From the NCBI RefSeq assembly GCF_025802015.1, contig NZ_JAOYFC010000001.1, positions 620,001 through 684,000 on the forward strand: a DNA stretch of 64,000 bases, read 5' to 3'. The DNA is from Falsihalocynthiibacter halioticoli. Lineage in GTDB: Bacteria; Pseudomonadota; Alphaproteobacteria; Rhodobacterales; Rhodobacteraceae. Positions 18,836 to 28,130 of this stretch are shown here, in pieces. Below the pieces are notes generated by a model. It saw only the letters and a program-made list of their open reading frames with translations, searched no databases and was not told where the DNA came from. The position numbers and the translations under genes are program-made. Each line of letters begins with the position of its first letter. The stretch's first letter is position 1.

Positions 18836-19966
18836 ATGGCCAACCCACACCTCGACGCGGATCTGGCGCAGACCGTATTCCATGACCTCCACGTAGAATT
18901 GGGCGCCAAGATGGTGCCATTCGCGGGCTATTCCATGCCCGTGCAATATCCGCTCGGCGTGATGAAAGAGCATTTGCACACACGCACCGGCGCGGGGCTC
19001 TTTGATGTGAGCCATATGGGGCAAGTGATCCTGCGCGGTGATAATCCCGCAACGGCGCTTGAGCGTCTGGTGCCGGTTTCGATCGTTCCGCTCAAAGAGG
19101 GGCGTCAGCGCTATGCTCTTTTTACCAACGAAGACGGCGGCATTCTCGACGATCTGATGGTGGCCAACCGTGGCGACCACCTGTTCCTCGTGGTCAACGC
19201 GGCCTGTAAAGAGGCTGATGTCGCGCATATGAAGGCGAACCTTGCTGATTGTGAGGTCGAGGTTATCGAAGATCGCGCATTGCTTGCGTTGCAAGGCCCG
19301 AAAGCCGAAGCAGCGCTTGCTGCATTCGTACCATCTGCGGCCGATATGGTGTTCATGGATGTTGCTGTTGTGGAATCGGATTTCGGCGAGCTTTGGATTT
19401 CGCGCTCTGGGTACACTGGCGAAGACGGCTACGAGATTTCAGTGTCCAGCGACAGCGCGGTTGAATTTGCCCGTGCGCTTCTGGCCCAAGATGGTGTGGA
19501 GCCAATCGGCTTAGGTGCACGAGATAGTCTCCGCCTTGAAGCGGGGCTGTGCCTTTACGGTAATGATATCGACGAAACAACAACGCCGGTCGAGGCCGCG
19601 CTTGAATGGGCGATGCAAAAGGCCCGCCGCACAGGCGGCGAACGCGAAGGCGGCTTTCCCGGGGCCGAACGAATTCTCGCAGAGCTTGAAAAAGGGGCAA
19701 CCCGCCGCCGCGTAGGCATTCTGCCTGAAGGGCGCGCGCCAATGCGAGCCGGAACCCAGCTTTTCGCCAGTGCCGACGCCACAGAGCCGATGGGGCAGGT
19801 GACATCGGGCGCATTTGGCCCCAGTATCGAACGGCCCATGTCGATGGGATATGTTGCTATCGACCACGCGGAAACCGGCACCGTTATCTATGCCGAAGTG
19901 CGTGGCAAGCGGCTCCCCGCAACCGTGGCAGATATGCCTTTCCGGCCATCAACCTATAAACGTTAA
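18836..19966 (+). CDS. gcvT: Aminomethyltransferase, glycine cleavage T protein
   Basis: A 376-residue tetrahydrofolate-dependent aminomethyltransferase. Family features are FAGYSMPVQYP, GLFDVSHMGQ, SGYTGEDGYEIS and a late PTLxV-type region. It releases ammonia from the aminomethyl-lipoyl group carried by GcvH and forms 5,10-methylene-THF. ATG 18836 follows GAGGAGAAGG. It is the first gene of gcvT-gcvH-gcvP behind the glycine riboswitch. Confidence 0.96.
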   Translation: MANPHLDADLAQTVFHDLHVELGAKMVPFAGYSMPVQYPLGVMKEHLHTRTGAGLFDVSHMGQVILRGDNPATALERLVPVSIVPLKEGRQRYALFTNEDGGILDDLMVANRGDHLFLVVNAACKEADVAHMKANLADCEVEVIEDRALLALQGPKAEAALAAFVPSAADMVFMDVAVVESDFGELWISRSGYTGEDGYEISVSSDSAVEFARALLAQDGVEPIGLGARDSLRLEAGLCLYGNDIDETTTPVEAALEWAMQKARRTGGEREGGFPGAERILAELEKGATRRRVGILPEGRAPMRAGTQLFASADATEPMGQVTSGAFGPSIERPMSMGYVAIDHAETGTVIYAEVRGKRLPATVADMPFRPSTYKR

Positions 19967-19980
19967 ACAGGAGACTCCCC

Positions 19981-20340
19981 ATGAAATACACCGAAGAACA
20001 CGAGTGGCTGCGCGTCGAGGACGACGTTGTTGTTGTTGGCATTACCGAGCACGCCGCAGAGCAGCTTGGAGATGTTGTCTTTGTTGAACTGCCAGACGTT
20101 GGCACAACAGTCTCCAAGGACGACGAGGTTGTGGTAATCGAGAGTGTGAAAGCCGCTTCCGATATCCTCGCGCCAATCGACGGCGAGATTGTCGAAGTGA
20201 ACGAAGCAATTGTCGACGAGCCAGGTAAGGTAAATGACGATCCAGAGAACGACGCTTGGTTCTTTAAGATCAAGGTCGAAGACCTCGGCCCAATGGACGA
20301 CATGATGGACGAAGCCGCTTATAAAGCCTTCATCGGGTAA
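19981..20340 (+). CDS. gcvH: Glycine cleavage system H protein
   Basis: A 119-residue lipoyl carrier. The lipoylated lysine is K57 in VVVIESVKAASDI, in a hybrid barrel fold. It shuttles the aminomethyl group between GcvP and GcvT and the reduced lipoyl arm to the L protein. It is 14 bp downstream of gcvT with AGGAG before the ATG. Confidence 0.97.
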   Translation: MKYTEEHEWLRVEDDVVVVGITEHAAEQLGDVVFVELPDVGTTVSKDDEVVVIESVKAASDILAPIDGEIVEVNEAIVDEPGKVNDDPENDAWFFKIKVEDLGPMDDMMDEAAYKAFIG

Positions 20341-20349
20341 GGACACAAA

Positions 20350-23214
20350 ATGCCCTATCAGACCACTGGTTATAACACCTATGATTTCGCAAACCGCCGC
20401 CATATCGGCCCGTCGCCAGATGAAATGGCCGAGATGCTCAAAGCAATCGGCTACGCGTCGCTCGATGAGCTGATTGACGACACAGTTCCGGGCAGTATCC
20501 GTCAGGCCGAAGCCCTGCCTTGGGCGCCAATGACGGAGCATGCGCTTTTGGAAAAAATGCGCAAGGTGGCCAAGAAAAACAAGGTTATGACCAGCCTGAT
20601 CGGGCAGGGGTACTATGGCTGTGTGACCCCGCCGGCAATCCAGCGCAATATTCTGGAAAATCCGGCGTGGTATACGGCCTATACGCCCTACCAACCCGAA
20701 ATCGCACAGGGGCGTCTTGAGGCGCTGCTGAACTTCCAGACTATGGTAAGCGACCTGACCGGCCTTCCTGTTGCCAACGCATCTCTGCTGGATGAGGCTA
20801 CCGCTTGTGCCGAGGCAATGGCAATGGCGCTACGTGGGTCGAAATCCAAGGCAAAGGCGTTCTTTATCGACGAGAATTGCCACCCGCAGAATATCGCGGT
20901 TATGCAAACGCGGGCGGCACCATTAGGTATCGAAGTTATCGTTGGCAATCCTGACGATCTCGTTGCCGAAGAGGTATTTGGCGCGATCTTCCAATATCCT
21001 GGAACCTATGGCGAAATCCGCGATTTTGCGGCTGAGGTCGAGGCGCTTCATGCCGCCAAAGCCAGCGCGATTATGGCGACTGATCTGCTCGCCCTGACTA
21101 TGCTCAAAGAGCCGGGCGCGATTGGTGCTGATATTGCCGTTGGCTCTGCGCAGCGCTTCGGTGTTCCGCTTGGTTTCGGTGGCCCGCACGCTGCGTTTAT
21201 GGCCTGTGCTGACAACTATAAGCGCACCATGCCAGGCCGGATTGTTGGTGTGTCTGTGGATGCGCAGGGCGGGAAGGCCTATCGCCTGTCGCTGCAAACG
21301 CGCGAGCAGCACATCCGCCGCGAAAAAGCCACTTCCAACGTTTGTACCGCGCAAGCGCTTTTGGCCGTGATGGCGAGCTTCTTTGCTGTGTTCCATGGGC
21401 CGAAGGGTCTGAAATCCATCGCGGAAATGGTGCATTTCAACACGGTCGCGCTGGCAAACGGGCTGCGTGATGGTGGCTTTGAGGTCGAGACAGAGGCGTT
21501 CTTTGATACGATCACCGTTGAAGTGGGTGCATTCCAGAAAGCGATCCTTAAAAATGCCGAAGCCGAGGGCATCAACCTGCGCGCTGTTGATGACACCCGC
21601 GTTGGCATTTCGGTTGACGAGACGGTTGATGCGGGGTTGATCGAAGCGGTTTGGCGCGCCTTTGGTGTGAATAAATCCGCGCATGAATGGCTTGCGGATA
21701 CCCCCGAAAGCCTTGAGCAAAGCTTCCCAGCTCCCTTCCTGCGTGAGAGCGATTACCTCACGCATCCGATCTTTCACATGAACCGCGCCGAAGCCGAGAT
21801 GATGCGCTATATGCGCCGCTTGGCAGACCGCGATTTGGCGCTGGATCGGGCGATGATCCCGCTTGGCTCATGTACAATGAAGCTCAATGCAGCCGTTGAA
21901 ATGATGCCAATCACATGGCCCGAATTCAACACAGTGCACCCCTTCGCGCCCAAAGATCAGACCGCTGGATATGCAGAGATGATCGAAGACCTTTCCGCGC
22001 GCCTCTGCGAGATTACGGGCTATGACGCAATGTCGATGCAGCCCAACTCCGGTGCGCAGGGTGAATATGCAGGGCTTTTGACAATTGCCGCCTATCATCG
22101 GTCGCGTGGCGAGGGCCATCGCGACGTCTGCCTCATTCCGGTTTCGGCTCACGGCACAAACCCAGCCTCGGCACAGATGTGCGGCATGAAGGTTGTTGTG
22201 GTGAAATCTGCGGAGAATGGTGACATCGACGTGGAAGATTTCCGCGCCAAAGCCGAAGCTGCGGGCGAAAATCTCGCGGCTTGCATGATCACTTATCCGT
22301 CGACCCACGGCGTGTTTGAGAAAACCGTTAAGGAAGTCTGCGAGATCACCCATGATTTCGGTGGGCAGGTTTATATCGACGGGGCGAACCTCAACGCGAT
22401 GGTTGGGCTTTCTCAGCCGGGCAAACTGGGCGGCGACGTGAGCCACCTGAACTTGCACAAAACCTTCTGCATCCCGCATGGCGGCGGCGGTCCAGGCATG
22501 GGGCCAATCGGTGTGCGCGCGCATCTTGCGCGGTTCCTACCTGGGCACCCCGAGACGGGCGGAGAAGAGGGGCCGGTTTCGGCAGCACCCTATGGCAGCG
22601 CGTCGATCCTGCCGATCAGTTGGGCTTACTGCCTGATGATGGGCGGCGAAGGGATTACGCAGGCAACCAAGGTTGCGATCCTAAACGCCAACTACATCAA
22701 AGCGCGGCTCTCTGGTGCGTATGACGTGCTGTTCACCGGTAAAGGTGGCAATGTTGCGCATGAGTGCATTCTTGATACACGTCCGTTTGCCGAAAGTGCG
22801 CATGTGACCGTAGATGATATCGCCAAGCGCCTGATGGACAGCGGCTTCCACGCGCCGACTATGAGTTGGCCGGTTGCCGGCACCCTGATGATCGAGCCGA
22901 CGGAGTCTGAAACCAAGGCCGAGCTTGACCGTTTCATCGACGCGATGTTGTCGATCCGCTCCGAAATTGCAGCGATTGAAAGCGGCGAAATGGACGCGGA
23001 GAACAATCCGCTGAAACATGCGCCGCATACGGTTGCGTCGCTTGTTGGTGAATGGGATCGCCCCTATAGCCGCGAGCAGGGATGCTTCCCTCCGGGCTCC
23101 TTCAAGGTTGATAAGTACTGGCCGCCCGTTGGCCGCGTAGATAACGTCTTTGGCGACAGAAACCTTGTTTGCACATGCCCGCCACTTGAGGAATACCTCG
23201 ACGCAGCAGAGTAA
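20350..23214 (+). CDS. gcvP: Glycine dehydrogenase (decarboxylating), P protein
   Basis: A 954-residue fused P protein (both homologous halves in one chain). The PLP-binding lysine lies in LHKTFCIPHGGGGPGMGP in the C-terminal half. It decarboxylates glycine and loads the aminomethyl group on GcvH. It sits 9 bp after gcvH in the riboswitch-controlled operon. The stop codon directly abuts the stop of the convergent cysG-like gene with no room for a separate terminator. Confidence 0.97.
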   Translation: MPYQTTGYNTYDFANRRHIGPSPDEMAEMLKAIGYASLDELIDDTVPGSIRQAEALPWAPMTEHALLEKMRKVAKKNKVMTSLIGQGYYGCVTPPAIQRNILENPAWYTAYTPYQPEIAQGRLEALLNFQTMVSDLTGLPVANASLLDEATACAEAMAMALRGSKSKAKAFFIDENCHPQNIAVMQTRAAPLGIEVIVGNPDDLVAEEVFGAIFQYPGTYGEIRDFAAEVEALHAAKASAIMATDLLALTMLKEPGAIGADIAVGSAQRFGVPLGFGGPHAAFMACADNYKRTMPGRIVGVSVDAQGGKAYRLSLQTREQHIRREKATSNVCTAQALLAVMASFFAVFHGPKGLKSIAEMVHFNTVALANGLRDGGFEVETEAFFDTITVEVGAFQKAILKNAEAEGINLRAVDDTRVGISVDETVDAGLIEAVWRAFGVNKSAHEWLADTPESLEQSFPAPFLRESDYLTHPIFHMNRAEAEMMRYMRRLADRDLALDRAMIPLGSCTMKLNAAVEMMPITWPEFNTVHPFAPKDQTAGYAEMIEDLSARLCEITGYDAMSMQPNSGAQGEYAGLLTIAAYHRSRGEGHRDVCLIPVSAHGTNPASAQMCGMKVVVVKSAENGDIDVEDFRAKAEAAGENLAACMITYPSTHGVFEKTVKEVCEITHDFGGQVYIDGANLNAMVGLSQPGKLGGDVSHLNLHKTFCIPHGGGGPGMGPIGVRAHLARFLPGHPETGGEEGPVSAAPYGSASILPISWAYCLMMGGEGITQATKVAILNANYIKARLSGAYDVLFTGKGGNVAHECILDTRPFAESAHVTVDDIAKRLMDSGFHAPTMSWPVAGTLMIEPTESETKAELDRFIDAMLSIRSEIAAIESGEMDAENNPLKHAPHTVASLVGEWDRPYSREQGCFPPGSFKVDKYWPPVGRVDNVFGDRNLVCTCPPLEEYLDAAE

Positions 23215-24201
23215 TTACCCGCGCGGGAACACACCCGCGACGGTTTCAAAACGGATATTGGCGGCGGAACATTCTGCCGCCAATTCTTTGCAGAACGTAG
23301 AGGCTTCGGTATCTGCGTTGGTCAGCCAAACGACACGCTTACCGGCCTGCGCAGCGTCAAGAAGCTGTTGAAAAACATCATTGCTTTCAGTGGTTTCAAC
23401 GCGTTCGGCGTCCCTGCGGGCAAGCTCAAGAACGGTCATGTCTTTTAGGGGTGCGAAATAGATCGCGTCTGCTTCCTGCATCCGCTTTACCGCACGCAAA
23501 GTCATCATATCACGGCTGTCTGCACCCGTGGAAACAACGCAAACACCCGGCAAATCTTCGGTTGGTGCGCCGCCGTTTGCGATAGCCTCTTTGATCGCAA
23601 GGGCTGCTGGGCGCTCGCGCCCCGAGGTGAAATCTGCGCGCGGGCTTGCGGAAAACACCCAACGCCATAGATCGCGTCGCTTGATTGGGCCAAGGTTTTG
23701 TTCCGCGCTGTTGCGAAGCCGCCCAGCGAGGGCCGCAAGCCCGCCGAGGTTTGGCTCTAGAATTTCTTCCATCCGCGTTTTGATCTGGCGAGCCAGAACC
23801 GGTGCGGTTCCTTCGGTGCCGATGGCTACAACAACGGGGTCACGGTCCACGATCGAGGGGGTGAAGGCATCGCACAGGTCGGGCTGATCCACCACATTCA
23901 CGGTGGCGCCAACGGATTTGGCAACGCCGTGAATATGGGCGTCGGTTTCTTCGTCTCCGGTCGCGACAAACACAAGCGCGGACCCTGCGAAGATTTCGGG
24001 TGTGATCTCGCCTGCTATGCGCTCTGCGCGGCCTTCGTCGATGATGTCGGCAAGCTCCGCGTCGATCTCGCCCGAATGAACGATCACGATCTGAGCCTCT
24101 GTCTTAAGGGCAAGGCGGCATTTCTGCGCGGCCTGCTCGCCACCGCCGACAATCACAATGCGGCGGTCGGTCATTTTGAGGAACATCGGAAAGGTTTTCA
24201 C
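23215..24201 (-). CDS. cysG: Siroheme synthase-like protein, CysG N-terminal module with truncated methyltransferase half
   Basis: A 328-residue protein. Residues 1 to about 200 are the precorrin-2 dehydrogenase/sirohydrochlorin ferrochelatase module: NAD loop IVGGGEQAAQK (17-27), catalytic-type Asp at about 105 in VNVVDQPDLC, and PVLARQIKTRMEE. Residues about 219-328 match only the first half of the uroporphyrinogen methyltransferase domain (TLRAVKRMQEADAI, LARRDAERV, GKRVVWL), with the glycine-rich SAM loops replaced by STGADSR and TNADTEAS. Full CysG proteins are about 460 residues. It should make siroheme for NirB but needs a separate CobA-type methyltransferase. It is last in the nitrate operon. 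Confidence 0.85.
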   Translation of the reverse strand: MKTFPMFLKMTDRRIVIVGGGEQAAQKCRLALKTEAQIVIVHSGEIDAELADIIDEGRAERIAGEITPEIFAGSALVFVATGDEETDAHIHGVAKSVGATVNVVDQPDLCDAFTPSIVDRDPVVVAIGTEGTAPVLARQIKTRMEEILEPNLGGLAALAGRLRNSAEQNLGPIKRRDLWRWVFSASPRADFTSGRERPAALAIKEAIANGGAPTEDLPGVCVVSTGADSRDMMTLRAVKRMQEADAIYFAPLKDMTVLELARRDAERVETTESNDVFQQLLDAAQAGKRVVWLTNADTEASTFCKELAAECSAANIRFETVAGVFPRG

Positions 24202-24211
24202 GGGGTGTCCT

Positions 24212-25195
24212 TTATTTGGTGCTGTGTCGTGCGGCCCAAAGTGCGCGCGCCTGTTCGTCGGCGGCTTCTATGCTGTCGGCCTGCCCTGTGGTCAAGAGCG
24301 CAAGCCCTGCTGTGCCGATCACAACGGCTTCTGCAAACTCGTCTGAATGCGTTCCATTCCAGAGGTTTGCAAGGTCTTCGGGCTGGGATTCTTTCGTAGC
24401 GAGGCGGCGCGTTTCGTCAAGAAGCGCGGGCGCGGTGCCCGTCCAAGGGTTTGTGTCGCGCAGACCAAAACCGGCGATGTCTTTGGAGGGATGGCGCTCA
24501 AACTCGCCGCCGCCGCCTTTGATAACCGTCAGCCGCGCAAGTCCGAGAAGCGCGCCGGCGTCGGCCTGTAGTTCGCGATAAGATGGATGAAATACGCCCT
24601 GAACCGAAGCGGGTGCAAGCGAGGGGTTAAAGACCCGCAACGTGGTATTCACCGCCGAGCGTAGACCCAGCACATCGCGCAATTTTAGAATGCGGAAGGC
24701 ATCTGGCGCGATTTCCTCAAGCGGGACATAGGCGATACCGCCGTTCTTAAGCGCTTTTGTTGCGGCCTCAGCTGTTTTTGCAACGGGGATTTCAACTGCT
24801 GAAAGCTGATCGCGAACCGAGGCAACAGGATTTTGGTGCGAGTTCCAACCGTGTAGCAAAACAGGTGTTCCGCTTGCGGCAATGAGCTTGGCGGACAACA
24901 GGTAAAACGGAAGCCCGCGCGTACGCCCTGCGGCATAAGTGGGCCAATCAAGCCCAGCGGGAACATTCGTCCAATCCGCATCAACATGTGCACGAAGCGC
25001 CCGAACGAAACCCGCAATTTCAGGGGCAATCTCACCACGGAACCGCATGAGCATCAGCAGCGCGCCAACGGCCTCTGGTGCTGCATCGCCTTGCAAAATT
25101 AAGGTGAACGCCTCAAATGCTTCTTCTTCGGTAAGTGATCTTGAACGCCCCGGTCCCCGCCCAAGAATTCGGACATAGGGAGCAAGTTTGTTCAT
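24212..25195 (-). CDS. TrpD/YbiB-like glycosyltransferase-family protein in the nitrate operon
   Basis: A 327-residue protein of the anthranilate phosphoribosyltransferase-like fold: an N-terminal helical domain (LTEEEAFEAFTLILQGD, ALLMLMRFRGEIAPEIAGFV), then a nucleoside-phosphorylase type alpha/beta domain (YAAGRTRGLPFYLLSAKLIA, LHGWNSH, LGLRSAVNTTLRVFNP). The TrpD catalytic GTGGD motif is not evident, so anthranilate is an unlikely substrate; YbiB-type relatives bind nucleic acid. The start overlaps the nasA stop (ATGA) and cysG follows after 10 bp, so it belongs to the nitrate operon, but its role there is unknown. Confidence 0.75.
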   Translation of the reverse strand: MNKLAPYVRILGRGPGRSRSLTEEEAFEAFTLILQGDAAPEAVGALLMLMRFRGEIAPEIAGFVRALRAHVDADWTNVPAGLDWPTYAAGRTRGLPFYLLSAKLIAASGTPVLLHGWNSHQNPVASVRDQLSAVEIPVAKTAEAATKALKNGGIAYVPLEEIAPDAFRILKLRDVLGLRSAVNTTLRVFNPSLAPASVQGVFHPSYRELQADAGALLGLARLTVIKGGGGEFERHPSKDIAGFGLRDTNPWTGTAPALLDETRRLATKESQPEDLANLWNGTHSDEFAEAVVIGTAGLALLTTGQADSIEAADEQARALWAARHSTK

Positions 25196-27798
25196 TCGGC
25201 AGCCACTTTCATTGAGGGTATATCTTTCAGTAATGCCTGAAGTTCCGGCTTGCAAGAGCCGCAGTTGGTTCCCGCGCCTGTGCATTCGCCAAGAGCTTCG
25301 ACCGTGCGCGCCCCATCGGAAATCGCCGCTTTGAGGGTGTTGATCCCGACGTTCATGCAGGAACAGACCGTGGCGCCGGGGTCTGGTTGATCAGCCCCTG
25401 GAACTCCGGCGAGCACTTGCGCTGATGCCTCACTCCCAATCAGGTCACAGACATAGCCACGCGCAACGGCAACTGGTGTGCGGGCGGCGAAATAGACACC
25501 GCGAAGGCGGCCCTCCTCAAAGATCGCAACGCGGGCAATCCCGTTTTGTGCGTCCTCCAGCATAACGGCTTCACCGCCATCAAGGTCAAGTGTTTCGCGT
25601 GCTTCTTTTTCCCAATCTTTCGGCGCGCGCTGCCCTGAAATTTCGGCTTTCCATCCAGTTGTGGTTTTGGATTTGGCCACATAGGGGCGGGCGCTTTCAA
25701 TCGGCTGATCACTTGCGGCGAAGGCATAGAACGCGGCCTCGAATGGCGCGACGGTTACGTCTGCCCCTTTGAGCGCGGGTTGTCCTGACACGGGATCGGT
25801 CACGGGTGCAACTGCGTGGTTCACGCGGCCAGAGGCAGCAAATTGCGCGGTCCAATGCATCGGAACAAATATGGTGCCGGCCTGTACCTTGCTGGTAATC
25901 ATTGCCCGCACAACAGCGCTGCCATGTTCGCCCGAGATACGCAGCAGGGTCGCGTCTTTGATACCAAGGCGCAGCGCGTCAGTTGGGTTGATTTCGGCGA
26001 AAGGTTCGGCAAGGTGCTGGTTTAGGCGCGGTGCGCGCGCAGTGCGGGTCATCGTGTGCCACTGATCGCGGATACGACCGGTGTTGAGACGGAAGGTTTC
26101 GCCGTTTTCCGCGTGTTTCGGCGGTTTTACGGGAAGCATTTTCGCCTTGCTGTCCGCATGGAAGAAGCCGCCATCTGCGAAGAAGCGCTCGGTTGTGGAC
26201 CCATTGGCGCGGATCGGCCATTGGGTTGGTTTGAGCGCGTCGTAGTCGGCCTCATCCAAGCCAGCGAGGCCGCTGATGTCGAAATCCTTACCGAACTTTG
26301 CGGTTGCTTCGGAAAGGGCGGCGTATTCGGCGAAGACCTCGGCAGGAGAGGTAAACTCAAAGGCTTCCCCGAACCCCATTTTTTGCGCCACGTCGCAGAT
26401 AATTTGCCAATCCGGGCGCGTTTCACCGGGGAGGGGTAGGAACGCGCGTTGGCGGCTGATGCGGCGTTCGGAATTGGTTACTGTGCCCGATTTCTCGCCC
26501 CAGCCCGCAGCGGGGAGCAAAACATCGGCAAGCGCGCCAGTATCTGTGTCTTTGAGGATGTCGGAAACAACGGTAAACGGCACGTTTTCAATGGCCTGCG
26601 CTACGTTTGCGGCGTCTGGCATCGATACAGCAGGGTTTGTCGACATGACCCAGAGCGCTTTGATTTTGCCATCTGCACAGGCTTGGAAAAGGTCTACTGC
26701 CTTAAGGCCTGCGTGATCAGCGATAACTGGGGCGTTCCATGCGGTTTGTACTGTGTCGCGGTGGTCTGGGTTTTCCAGATCAAGGTGGTTGGCCAGCATA
26801 TTCGCCAACCCGCCGACCTCGCGCCCGCCCATGGCGTTTGGCTGTCCAGTGACGGAAAACGGCCCCATCCCTGCGCGGCCGATACGTCCCGTTGCAAGGT
26901 GGCAATTCAGGATCGCGTTGACTTTGTCGGTGCCGACGGCGGATTGGTTCACGCCTTGGGAATAAATGGTGACCACGCGCTCTGTGTTGATCCAGAGTTT
27001 GGTGAAATCTTCGATCTCGGCGGCGCTTAGGCCGGTGCTGCTTACGTCGCTGTCTTGTGCGGCGGCGAGTGCATCGGCAAAGCCATTCACGTTTTTGGCG
27101 ACATAGTCGTCGTCAACTGCGCCGCGCGATGCGATTTCGGCGAGCAGGTGATTAAACAGGGCCGTGTCGCTATCGGCGTTGATGGCAAGGTGAAGATCAG
27201 CGAGATCGCTTGTCGCTGTGACACGCGGGTCGATGTTGACCACGCGCATGTCCGGGCGCGCTTGCTTGGCCGCGACGAGGCGTTGGAACAGGATCGGATG
27301 GCACCACGCGAGGTTGGACCCAACGAGGACAACGAGGTCGGCCTCTTCAAAATCCTCATAGGTGCCGGGAACTGTGTCTGTGCCAAATGCGCGCTTGTGG
27401 CCCGCCACGGAGCTGGCCATGCAAAGGCGCGAGTTAGTGTCTATGTTGGCGCTGCCGATGAACCCTTTCATTAGCTTGTTGGCCACATAGTAATCTTCGG
27501 TCAGGAGTTGGCCGGAAACATAGAATGCAACGCTGTCTGGGCCGTGTTCCTTGATCGCGGCGCTGAACTTCTCTGCGACGAGGGCAGTTGCCTCCTCCCA
27601 GCTTGCGCGTTGCTTATTGACCATCGGCGCGAGCAAGCGCCCTTCGAGCGTGATGGTTTCGCCCAGTGCCGAGCCTTTGGAGCACAACCGCCCGAAATTG
27701 GACGGGTGGTCCGGATCGCCCTTGATGGTGCCGTCAGCGCTCGCGAGAACGCCACAGCCGACACCGCAATAGGGGCAGGTTGTGCAGGTCATGCTCAT
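25192..27798 (-). CDS. nasA: Assimilatory nitrate reductase catalytic subunit
   Basis: An 868-residue molybdopterin oxidoreductase. The N-terminal [4Fe-4S] site is CTTCPYCGVGCGV with a later GRLCSKGSALG. Mo-bis-MGD binding domains follow, and the dinucleotide-binding domain includes RNxGRIRDQWHTMTRT. At the C terminus (about 800-860) a BFD-like [2Fe-2S] domain has CSCMNVGINT and CGSCKPEL. It reduces nitrate to nitrite in the cytoplasm. Coupled by ATGA overlaps to nirD upstream and the TrpD-like gene downstream. Confidence 0.95.
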   Translation of the reverse strand: MSMTCTTCPYCGVGCGVLASADGTIKGDPDHPSNFGRLCSKGSALGETITLEGRLLAPMVNKQRASWEEATALVAEKFSAAIKEHGPDSVAFYVSGQLLTEDYYVANKLMKGFIGSANIDTNSRLCMASSVAGHKRAFGTDTVPGTYEDFEEADLVVLVGSNLAWCHPILFQRLVAAKQARPDMRVVNIDPRVTATSDLADLHLAINADSDTALFNHLLAEIASRGAVDDDYVAKNVNGFADALAAAQDSDVSSTGLSAAEIEDFTKLWINTERVVTIYSQGVNQSAVGTDKVNAILNCHLATGRIGRAGMGPFSVTGQPNAMGGREVGGLANMLANHLDLENPDHRDTVQTAWNAPVIADHAGLKAVDLFQACADGKIKALWVMSTNPAVSMPDAANVAQAIENVPFTVVSDILKDTDTGALADVLLPAAGWGEKSGTVTNSERRISRQRAFLPLPGETRPDWQIICDVAQKMGFGEAFEFTSPAEVFAEYAALSEATAKFGKDFDISGLAGLDEADYDALKPTQWPIRANGSTTERFFADGGFFHADSKAKMLPVKPPKHAENGETFRLNTGRIRDQWHTMTRTARAPRLNQHLAEPFAEINPTDALRLGIKDATLLRISGEHGSAVVRAMITSKVQAGTIFVPMHWTAQFAASGRVNHAVAPVTDPVSGQPALKGADVTVAPFEAAFYAFAASDQPIESARPYVAKSKTTTGWKAEISGQRAPKDWEKEARETLDLDGGEAVMLEDAQNGIARVAIFEEGRLRGVYFAARTPVAVARGYVCDLIGSEASAQVLAGVPGADQPDPGATVCSCMNVGINTLKAAISDGARTVEALGECTGAGTNCGSCKPELQALLKDIPSMKVAAE

Positions 27799-28130
27799 GC
27801 GGCGGACCGTGCGGAGAGGCGGTTTACGTCAAGCAGGATACGCCCGTCGCGTACGTCGATATCATAGGTTGCGACCTGTCCTTCGTCGGCTCCCTGCGCT
27901 TGGCCGGTGTTCATGTCAAACACCCAGTTGTGCAATGGGCAAGTAACGGACTCGCCATGCACGATCCCCTCGCTCAGCGGCCCCTTTTTGTGGGGGCAGG
28001 TGTCGTCCATGGCAAATACGCGGTCTTCTGCGGTGCGGAACACCGCGACGCATCCAAGCTGTGTTTTTACAAGGCGCGCCCCGCGTTGGGGGATGTCGTC
28101 AAGCGCGCCGATATCAATCCAGTCACTCAT
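27795..28130 (-). CDS. nirD: Nitrite reductase small subunit (Rieske-type)
   Basis: A 111-residue Rieske-fold protein with the [2Fe-2S] ligand pairs CPHKKGPL and CPLHNWVFD. It accompanies NirB in the NADH-dependent assimilatory nitrite reductase. Both ends overlap neighbours by ATGA (nirB upstream, nasA downstream). Confidence 0.95.
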   Translation of the reverse strand: MSDWIDIGALDDIPQRGARLVKTQLGCVAVFRTAEDRVFAMDDTCPHKKGPLSEGIVHGESVTCPLHNWVFDMNTGQAQGADEGQVATYDIDVRDGRILLDVNRLSARSAA

